DNA of 64,000 nt from Acanthosepion lycidas (taxonomy: Eukaryota; Mollusca; Cephalopoda; Sepiida; Sepiidae), in the NCBI GenBank assembly GCA_963932145.1, contig OZ010588.1, forward strand, positions 97,660,011-97,724,010, written 5' to 3'. A program made the position numbers and the translations under genes. The notes beneath the pieces were generated by a model. That model saw only the letters and a program-made list of their open reading frames with translations. It searched no databases and had not been told where the DNA came from. This document shows positions 55,101-64,000 of the stretch, piece by piece. Position 1 is the stretch's first letter. The number at the start of each line of letters is the position of its first letter.

Positions 55101-55375
55101 ACTCGAGTTGAGAATGAAAGCAACAGTGTTATTGTTTCGTCAATCCAGATGTCGATGTTTATTTAAAGTCAGTATAATCGAAAACACCCTCTCCATATTT
55201 GAATTGTGATAATCGATTAATGTAACAATGCAGGAAGTTTGAAGAGTAATAGGAAATCCAAAGAAAATGAATTAGAAAGAGACAGCTGGAAGTTTAGCAA
55301 CATATACTAAAAAGGTTTCGAGAATATAACACACATAAGGTGAGGAAACAACAAATAAAAACAGTGAATGACTTT

Positions 55376-55843
55376 TTAAACCTTTGGGTCCTTAAACCGC
55401 TTTAGTAGTGGCAGAGAAAAATTATGTATGCCCAGACACCGGTTGAACATTGATAGAGAAAAATGACTTAATGTCTAGCTACCAGTTTATAGGTAGATAA
55501 ACACTTGAGTCTTGTTTCGCTATTGGCTGTCTTGTTTTGAAGAGCCAATCAGAAAAGCCGTAAGATTTTGGTGTCATCCAAATATATCCGCACCTTTTCA
55601 TTGTGTTTTGTGCATGTGTTTTGGATAAAAAAGATTGTTTTTACCATGAAGCGTCAGAATTCTGGCGATAAAATGAAAGCATGCAATCATACACTTTCTC
55701 TACTAAGGATAATGATTATATTTTTTGTAACTATTTTTTTATCTAAGAGTAAAATTTTGAATAGCAATTATTTGAGAATTTTGACTCAGGAGCTCAGGCA
55801 GTACGGTTAAAATTATTCAGGTATGTAGGACTCAAAGTGCTAA
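55376..55843. mobile_element. piggyBac-like MITE, copy 3 (longer)
   Basis: TTAA at 55376-55379; the right end ACTCAAAGTGCTAA (55830-55843) has CTAA in place of TTAA. The left part shares GGCAGAGAAAAATTATG and AATGACTTAATGTCTAGC with copy 1; the right 90 bp share GAATTTTGACTCAGGAGC. The middle is extra and contains ACCATGAAGCGTCAGAATTC followed by a short open frame. That may be the start of the parental transposase gene (inference). Confidence 0.7.
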
Positions 55844-57284
55844 ATAGGTCTTGGTAAGTAAAATGAGGTTGATAAAAAAATGCATTTCTTTTTAACTGGA
55901 TTCGAATTGTAAAGTTCTGAGTTGAATAAGAAGAATAAAGAAACTGTTAGTAAGAAACAAAAGGAGACATCAGCAATTTTGTGGTGGAAGTCATTTAACT
56001 ATCACAGAAGAACGTATTAAAATCTGGAAATACACTTCAATGGTCGTTAAAAGAAACTTAGATTTAACGCATTATATGAAGAGCATAGAAAAAAACTGAT
56101 CGCTTATAAAACACAGACATATGTAAAATATGTAGTTAAAACAAAAATGAAAAATAGCGTACGCAAGAACATGGTCTGCGTCATATGAAAATCTCGTTCC
56201 GAGTTCCATCTTAAAATCCTTGAGACAAATTTTGTTAAGTCTAGGCAGCCTTCCTTGTGTTAAAAGAAGAAATATCTTCTAGGAACTAAAGTAATCTACG
56301 TAGATATTCTGTGTTTAATATATTACTGTAATGATATATTACATTTTTGCTTTTTTTTTTCTATTTCATTCCTCGGTCCAGTTATGTGAGACACACTTTT
56401 TTTTTTTTTTAAAGTCTTGTCTTTTATAATAAGTTTTTTTTTTTTTTTTAAATTAAATGTCTTTATTTCTGTTTACTCTTGTTTTAACTACATATTTTAA
56501 ATATGATTCTGTTATACGATATTATTAAATTTTGTGCCACAAAATCAGTTTTTGAAAACATATTAATCTTACGGCTCTAAAATCACAGAAACAGCTTTTC
56601 CAACCAGATAATTTCTCAGTATATACAAGCATTGGGTCAGGCGGTGCCAGGAAAAATGAATCTACAGATTATTTCCAATGTCAATGACAGATCAGTGCAT
56701 ATAAGAAATTCCGGTTCGATAGATCGAGAAGGTTTCTGAAGACAAAACTGTTGAAAGTTTCTTTGAAATATTTCAGAATAAAGATAGTGTATAAAAATTA
56801 ATTTTTAGGCAAAAAACTGCGATGAATGTGATTACACATTCGGATATGTAATGCGGTTGATTAAAGGAAATCAATATTATTAATTTGAAATTATGTTGTT
56901 AATTTCTTTTCATGTGTGTCTGTTTAAAATGTATGTGCATAATGTCTATACACCTGACACCGAGTAATAATCTAATCTTATTTAGCAACGGAAATAATTC
57001 GTAAAAAGTTGTTGTTTTTGAATAAAAATCGTCAACTTGAATACCAGCTATATTTCTTTCTCCGGGCTCGAAATAAGCGCTACTACATCTTAATCCGACA
57101 AAAATGAAAACAAATTAACACTCAAAAACAAACCCATTGAAAAGGGCTAAAAAAGGGACCGACAGCGTTTGGGACACTTGACACTACGGACAATTTTTGA
57201 GTCAATCAAACTGAATGTAAGAATATTATAAAACAATAAAAAAAATTCATAAAATATGCTCGAAGATTGCTCCTCAAATAGATA
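55844..57284. other. No recognisable feature
   Basis: AT-rich with poly-T runs at about 56396-56455. No gene recognised. Confidence 0.4.
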
Positions 57285-57580
<296 letters not shown>

Positions 57581-57739
57581 GTGAGTGTGTGCTTGTGTCT
57601 GTGTTAGTTATCTGAAATTTTTTTCGACAGACTTAGGTTTGAAATCCACACCTAATATCCGTTTCTTTGTATGCATCATAGATATGATCAGAATATGTGT
57701 AAATATAGACTAGCTCTAGATAAAGAGATAGATGCATTA

Positions 57740-57744
<5 letters not shown>

Positions 57745-57813
<69 letters not shown>
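57745..57813. repeat. (TA)n microsatellite
   Basis: About 34 TA units. Confidence 0.95.
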
Positions 57814-57816
<3 letters not shown>

Positions 57817-58766
57817 TGAATAGATTACAATTACGTCTTCTAATTTTTAAAAAAATCCATTCATACTCACGAATAACCTTCGGTGTATTGATATTAAAAG
57901 ATGAGAGAAATGTCCTATAACTGTTTCAGTTTCTTTTATGTTTATTTCCCAAGTACTTTCGAGTAAATCGGACATATATACTTTTGTGCTACTTGCAGCC
58001 CTGAAGATGATCTTAGAAGAAGATGGCAAGGTTATTCGTAAGTATGAGCGGATTTTGATTTTGTTAGATCTGTAATTTATCCAATCAGACATACCCAATA
58101 AAGAATTTGCTGGAGAAATACACACAAACATATATAAAGGGGAAAAGCGTCCAGAGAAGAAATGTGTTTTTTCTTTCTTTCACCAACATCACCACAATAT
58201 ATATAGTGTATTGTTTAAATCTTATTTTAAATGAATACTCATATTTTAATAGAAAGACTGTTTTTATTTATTTATTAAACAGTGTATTTATTTATTTAAC
58301 ATCTGCTTGCCTGAATATTAGAGAAATTTTATTGAATTCTTATTAAATATTCTGTTTGATACATAAATTATAACAGAGTATCTCCTCAAATATGCATATC
58401 TATTTATAATAACGTTTAAACAGATAAATTCAAAATACGTTGGTTTTAATTCATTTTTTTAATATATATAGAAAAATAATTATCTTATCCAGACTCGGCG
58501 TTTCGCACATATAGCAAATGAAAAAAAAACAAAAAAAACAAACTTATAACGTTTTGCACATATAAACAACTTCCATTTTAAGGAGACTTGATTATAATTT
58601 TTTTCAATTAAATTCCACGATGAGTGGATGCTATCGCTACAAAAGGGAGCAGTGAAAATATGATTAAATATTTTATCTTTATTTATCATTATCGATTCCA
58701 TATTCCAATTATATATATTTTGCTTTCTTGATTCTGTTAGCATCTAAAATGCTATGCCACCCCCCC

Positions 58767-58774
<8 letters not shown>
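57814..58774. other. No recognisable feature
   Basis: AT-rich; minus-strand frames 57847-58131 and 58480-58743 show no domain I recognise. Confidence 0.4.

Positions 58775-58817
<43 letters not shown>
58775..58817. repeat. (TA)n microsatellite
   Basis: About 21 TA units after a short C run. Confidence 0.94.
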
Positions 58818-58820
<3 letters not shown>

Positions 58821-59336
58821 ATATTCATATAGATTCCGTTTTATTTTTTTTTAGTTATTTTGAATCCTTGCTTGTCTAAACAGTAAAGGCAATTGTTGAT
58901 TTGATCTTTAACTTTTTCCACAAATCATTGATAATACAAATACCAGTTCTTTTCTTCATTGCATTCGGCAATTCCTTCAAATTTTTTTCATCGTTTAACC
59001 GCAATGGTAATAGTAATATTAACCAATTCCATATATGGAAACATTTGACATTCATTGACAGAGCAGCCAGTGATATTTTCGGTTGAAATTGAAGTTGAAA
59101 GTCGTTGATTTTTTTATGAAAAATGTTTTCTCAATTTGGGTATGTCCTATCGTTTTTTTTCAATACTGATGGGGGTTTCCTTCCTAACCTTTTACTTAAA
59201 GTAATGTGGAAAGCTAACTTCTTAATTATGTCATTATTTTCACTTCCATTTTGAACATTTAATGTTCATTTTAGTTCTAATTGATTCTTATATAATTTGA
59301 TGACTAGAAACACATGATGTCGATATAAATTTATTT
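58818..59336. other. No recognisable feature
   Basis: AT-rich sequence. Confidence 0.4.
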
Positions 59337-59645
59337 AAGCAATATAAATAACAATATCCGGAACCTTAATATGGCAGTTTTTCTGCATTTTGTCTATTTC
59401 TAGTTTATTGTTGATTCTTTTCTGAAAATGAAACATTAGCGAAATTATGACTTTATTGTCTTAATCGCCTGACCTCTCTCCTTTTGAATTAATGTCGGAT
59501 GAATTAGATAGGAGATTTCGAAGAGAATATCCAAAGCGTGAGAGTGAGCTTTTTTCAGTAATTGAAGAATACTTGGGAGGGTCTTTTATCTTCTTTTTTC
59601 AAAAACTATTGAAAAGAATTCCATTAATAAATCACTTATAATTTG
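59337..59645 (+). pseudogene. Tc1-like transposase C-terminal fragment, copy 1
   Basis: Plus-strand reading near 59465: SPDLSPFELMSDELDRRFRR, corresponding to SPDLNPIENLWDELDRRVRR of Tc1 transposases, then REYPKRESELFSVIEEYLGG. The usual catalytic Glu context is ELM rather than ENLW. The upstream 120 bp match 60237 and onward. Nothing N-terminal to the PDL block is recognised. Confidence 0.65.
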
Positions 59646-60236
59646 CTGAATAGAATTTGATGTTAAAATTTTTATGAGTTTAACAGTAGTAGGGAAATAT
59701 CTCTTGGAAGAAAAAAGTTTGGCAACAAAACTACAAAGAAGGCAAGAGAAAAAACTTTATTCTAGAATAAATTGAAGCCTTACTAGAAACGCTTGAAAAA
59801 ATAAGGATGCAATCTGAGAAAGCAATCAGAGACATTATACGTTTTATTTTAGACGGAAAATAATTTATCTCAATATTGATAAATATTTAATTTGTGTAGA
59901 TTAATAAAGCCACTAAAAGAATGAATCCCTCATAAATTTAATAACTTAAGTTGGTTTACCGTCTTTCTCTCTGCAGATGGGACAGGAAATATTATAAATT
60001 AAAACGCAACGATAAATATAATATGGTTAGATTCTTCTTATTATGATTTTCATTTGAGAGAGATAATCTTACTAAACTAGTGTCGCTGAGAAAGAAATAT
60101 ACGGAACAAAGTTTTTTTTTATATGCCATGACCCTTCACAGTGTTGGTGATCCTGGCTCTCGAGATTATTTTTTTTCATTGTATGTAGCTCTTAATGTAT
60201 TTGTTGTCGATTAAAATTAATTGAAGCATGAATTGT
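59646..60236. other. No recognised element
   Basis: Spacer between the two Tc1 fragments; AT-rich. Confidence 0.35.
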
Positions 60237-60480
60237 TATTTATATAACAATATCTGGAACCTCAATATGGCAGATTTTCTGCATTTTGTGCATTAATAGT
60301 TTATTGTCGACTCTTCTCTAAAAAAAAAAAAAAGAAAAGCATAGAAATTATGACTTTATTGTCTTAATCTCTTGACCACTCTTCTTTGGATTAGTATCGG
60401 ATGAATAAGATAGGAGATTTCGAAGAGACTATCCAAAGAGTGAGAGTGAGCTTTGTTCTGTAGTTGAAACGAATTCCAAT
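60237..60480 (+). pseudogene. Tc1-like transposase C-terminal fragment, copy 2
   Basis: Direct repeat of 59337-59556, offset about 900 bp: AACAATATCTGGAACCTC, TATGGCAGATTTTCTGC, ATTATGACTTTATTG, GATAGGAGATTTCGAAGAG, GTGAGAGTGAGCTTTG. The reading frame is more decayed than in copy 1. Confidence 0.6.
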
Positions 60481-60884
60481 AATTTGTAAAGCAGTAATTA
60501 AGATAAGTGATTTTTTTTTATCGACAAAAATAAAATAAGATGTCGTTGATAATTAAATTATAGTTAAGTGTTTATTTTTTTGTCAAAATAAGGTACACTG
60601 GAGCTGATTCTCATGCAATTTTATAAGTAGAATATCAAGGTATCAGTTAAAAATAAAGAAAACCATTGAAACACAAGGGATTACTGAATGTGAGGGAATT
60701 CGAGAAAAATAACAATCATTATTAAGGAGAGAGAACAATAAAGAAATAGGAATTAAGGAGATATACTATAACGATGTGTATGAGATTTAAATGGTTGAAG
60801 CTCAAATTTGATTGGTAAATAGGAAACCGGGAGATAATGCGACAAGCGTGGAGTATTCTTCAGTTATGAGCCGTTTCTATCCAA
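60481..60884. other. No recognisable feature
   Basis: AT-rich sequence. Confidence 0.4.
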
Positions 60885-61570
60885 GACGTAGGCGATCATG
60901 TTCCTTCACATTTTAATGTCCCGTGTAGCTCTTAATAAATTTCGGTATCCTGTTCTAACACACAAGTTCATTAAGTATGTTTCGCGCTGCTTTCCGCAGT
61001 CCCTATTTCTCTCAATCTATCCTGTTAGTGTCAGGTTTTCCAAACCCTCCTTCCTCATTACCTGCACAAGAAATTTCAACTACCGCTTCCTGATGTTACG
61101 CATGGATTTCCTTTTTGCTTTCATTTTCTTTAAAACTTCGTCATTGCTCACATATTATCCTCAACATTTTCTGTACAGCCGCGTTTCTGTTGCTTCAAGT
61201 CTCTTCGTCATCTGTGAGGAGATTGTCCAGGATTCACTGCCACATAGGAGGCCACGTAACAGTACAGTATTCTTTTCTTTGTTTCCTATTTTTTTTTCTG
61301 TTTCTTAAACTCTGCGTACCTTTTGGACGGCATTTATAAGCATCCCAATGCATCTTCGGTCTCAGTGAAGGACTTTCCGTCCTCGTTAATTTTCATTTTG
61401 GGATCATCCGTTTGCTTATAACCATGCATTGTGTCTTCTTGTAGTTTATATATAGTGTATTTCTCTCGCTTTCTTTCGTTACCTTCTGTGGGAGACATTT
61501 TAGTTTCCTTTACGGGACTACGAGGGAAGGGATAAACAGCATCGAATCTACAATTACATCTATCCATTTC
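60885..61570 (-). pseudogene. RTE-type LINE C-terminal third
   Basis: Minus strand: KLQEDTMHGYKQTDDPKMKI near 61450 (KKTxCMVISK-like), YVASYVAVNPGQ near 61260 (SVLLYGSECWT), SQMTKRLEATETRLYR near 61215, a V-L-R-K-M-K-like block, SMRNIRKR, LKFLVQVMRKEGLENLTLTG near 61050, then a decayed end at 60890. The segment order is complete for this part; frame changes are frequent. Confidence 0.75.
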
Positions 61571-61948
61571 AACTGTAAAATGATGACACCTATATAATAT
61601 TAATAAGTTCTAGGTATCAAACAGAAAATCTGATCAAAACATTTACCAGAAAAAAATATTTATAAATGTCATGTCTCTATCACTAACATTGTAGATTCGT
61701 GTTTGGAGCTTATCAAGAATCCCTAAGAGAATTTCAGGTGCAAGAGACAGACCAGCTATATCCAATACATGAACAAACAGTAGACTTATAGATAAGATAG
61801 ATTCAGCCGATAAACATGTCTGGAACGCTACCCGAGTAGCATATTTTTCGCTGGTCTCCTAACTTCTACTTAAAGTAATAAGAATACATCTCTTTCGCTG
61901 TGCCAGTATTTTTATTCGCGCGTTTTCTTGCAAGGCAAACGAGCCATA
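61571..61948. other. No recognisable feature
   Basis: AT-rich sequence before the MITE. Confidence 0.4.
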
Positions 61949-61950
61949 TA

Positions 61951-62130
61951 TAGCGTAACCCGGATATAAGAGACCTGGATATAAGAGAAACCCGGATACA
62001 AGAGATATTTTTTCTGGTCCCAAATTAGAGCCTGTGTTAATGTATATAAAATACCCGGATATGAAAGAAACCCGGATATAAGAGACTTCTTATCCGGACC
62101 CGACAACTCTCTTATATCCGGGTTACACTG
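61951..62130. mobile_element. Tigger/pogo-like MITE, copy 2
   Basis: Inverse orientation of 71-256, TA at 61949-61950 and 62131-62132. The right terminus, read inward, is CAGTGTAACCCGG. Six ACCCGGATATAAGAG-type iterons: five on the plus strand (first three in tandem at about 16-bp steps) and one inverted at the right end. The centre shares CTAATTTGGGACC, inverted, with copy 1. Confidence 0.8.
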
Positions 62131-62724
62131 TAAAACCATGAGGATCATTCAGACATGTTCGTCGCTCTTGAACCATATCCTTTATTGATCTATTTTATTT
62201 TATCAGAAAGCACAGAACAAGAATTAAAATATAAATTCAGACATTAAAATATCTCAATAAAACCCAGTCATTGTAATTCGGCGAATTGATGCGAACATTT
62301 GTTCGTTAAACAAAGACTTGTCTGAATAGAGATTTCAGTACTTACAGAAAAAAGCATTAATGATTTTGTTAAGCATTACCAGTCATTCAATGAAGTGACT
62401 TTGAAATATTCTTTTCGCTGGGCAATTATTCAAATGTTTGAAAACATGATTCGATGAAAATATTCATTTCACGCATTAATAAGAGATGACGAACCTCAAA
62501 ATGAAATTTCGAAATCATCACCAGAGAACATTTATTGTTCAAGCAAAAAGTATGTGCCGGTGATGGAATGGATGAGAAATCTAAGAAACAAGTTCGAATT
62601 CGAGTCAGGTTAGATACATTTCTTTACACGCAAATAATGTTAGGAAATGTACAAATCCATATTACCCCATTAATATATAAGTTAATTATTACGACATCTC
62701 TCTGTAAAAAAATTCATTAACCTC
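62131..62724. other. No recognisable feature
   Basis: AT-rich sequence. Confidence 0.4.
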
Positions 62725-63440
62725 ACAATGGAAGGACGCGCTAAATATGCAAATTAGGAAATGGAGATATCCAAATGAAACGAGTATAAAATTTTAAATA
62801 CCTGGGAAGTGTTTAAACAGAGGACAATTGCGTCAATTGTGTTAATTGCTCTGATGAGATGTCCTCTTTGTTACGTAGAATTTATTAACATAAACGATAA
62901 GAAGTCATCATTTTACAGTTGAGATAGCTAGAGCGAAAGAAAGGACTAAATATAAACTACAACTAAAGAAGACAGAATGCATGGATATCAGCAAAATGCT
63001 GGGCCCAAAATTCAAATCACAAATCGGTGATAACTTCTAACAGTGGACGGATAGTGCGACACCTAGATCTAAAGATGTATTCCAAAAAGCTAAGCAGAGT
63101 ATTAAGAAACAGAAAGAACAAATTCTTTAAAGACAAAGAAAAGAGCACTGAACTGTTATGTAATATCTGTCCTGCCTCCGATATGGCAGTAAACACTGGT
63201 CAGTCTCCTCACAGATGAAGAAGAGACTTGAAGGATCAGAAATGTGGTTCTACAGAAGGATGATGGGGAGAGCAGGAAAAGAGCATTTGAGCCCGACGAA
63301 GTTTTACAGAAAATGGAAACAAAGAAAGAAACTTAGAATAATCATCAGAAAGAGACACGTTAAATTTCTAGGGAACATAGTGAGGAAAGAGGGATTTGGA
63401 AAATCTTATACTCAAAGGAGATTATAATCAGTGCACAGCG
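62725..63440 (+). pseudogene. RTE-type LINE C-terminal part
   Basis: Plus strand: CKLGNGDIQMKRV then NFKYLGSV near 62785; KLQLKKTECMDISKMLGPKF near 62965, which is displaced since it normally precedes YLGSV; SSQM then MKKRLEGSEMWFYRRMMGRA from 63215; RKRHVKFLGNIVRKEGFGKS near 63350-63410. The frame 63215-63427 is the cleanest C-terminal piece in the window. Shifts and a local order change mark it as a rearranged relic. Confidence 0.78.
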
Positions 63441-64000
63441 GAACACATATGGCACAAATACTTAAAGGATAGGCGTATGGCAGACTTATAAATATATACG
63501 AATATCAAGCACGACACAGTGAACCAATTTTCACAGCAGCAGACCAAGCAATTACTTCAATATAATCTGTCGAATTCATGCCAGCGGACAATGTTAGCCA
63601 AAGAAGGCGAAAGACATTTTCTGTAGATACAGACATTCGAAGGGAGACAGCTGTGTTTAAGAGAAAAAATATGTATTTTCTTCTGACATGTGCTGGCAAA
63701 GATATCTTCAATAAGTCTATCAAAACATTTTTCAGTTTAACCAGAGTACCAACAAACAACTGTAATTATTTATTGCTTATCAGTCATCTCTTGTTCCGGT
63801 CTTTCGGGTCCTATATCTAATAACATTTTCTGTTTGTGTCTGAAACGTTAAAAATGTAATTTTGATATTTTTTACTTACAGTGTACTTTCTTTATTTTGG
63901 CAAAGAAGAAATACTTATCTATAATTTAATTATCATACAACGGCCTCATAATTTATTTTCGTCAATGAAAAAACATCACCTGTCTTAATTACTACTTTAA
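63441..64000. other. No recognised feature
   Basis: Overlapping opposite frames at 63505-63759 (minus) and 63578-63820 (plus) are probably chance; the LINE 3' UTR may extend into the first 100 bp. Confidence 0.4.

Overview
This is an AT-rich eukaryotic window made almost entirely of mobile-element debris and simple repeats. I recognise no host protein-coding gene, no intact tRNA and no CRISPR array. The repeat content (degraded RTE-type and Tx1-type LINEs, tRNA-derived SINEs, Tc1/mariner remnants, very many (TA)n arrays) is what I associate with lophotrochozoan genomes, most likely a cephalopod such as an octopus. That attribution is inference from family resemblance, not from a search.

Layout. 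0-7.6 kb: a Tigger/pogo-like MITE, a foldback repeat, a piggyBac-like MITE, a perfect 39-bp hairpin, an LTR with a tRNA-primer site, and an internally deleted mariner. 7.7-9.4 kb: about 55 copies of a 32-bp satellite with a 96-bp higher-order period. 9.4-24.5 kb: SINEs, a minus-strand mariner, two nearly identical 157-bp repeats, a LINE 3' end and a rearranged Tc1 element. 24.5-30 kb: SINEs, two copies of a dispersed repeat of about 1.1 kb (one carrying a MADE1-like MITE absent from the other) and a 5S rRNA-like sequence. 30-35.3 kb: a 0.9-kb Tc1-like element, then an RTE-type LINE in which one ORF segment has expanded in place into about 8 tandem units of about 147 bp, then Penelope-like and SINE pieces. 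36-41.8 kb: the largest element, a minus-strand Tx1-like LINE (ORF1, ORF2 and probable tandem 5' monomers) whose reverse-transcriptase core is deleted. 42-46.5 kb: SINE pairs and the best preserved Tc1-like transposase, which is still broken. 47-53.5 kb: RTE-type LINE pieces that read as one element split by nested insertions. 53.5-64 kb: a 480-bp tandem repeat, a third piggyBac-like MITE, Tc1 C-terminal fragments, two more LINE ends in opposite orientations and a second Tigger-like MITE.

Nothing here forms a working pathway. The elements form relationships instead: MITEs with plausible autonomous superfamilies (piggyBac, mariner, pogo), SINEs sharing a 3' tail with a region holding a Penelope-like ORF, and repeated insertion beside or into (TA)n tracts. 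Most open frames longer than 60 codons are translated (TA)n/(CA)n or antisense of LINEs, and are left out. Repeat boundaries were judged by eye and may be off by tens of bases unless a target-site duplication is given.
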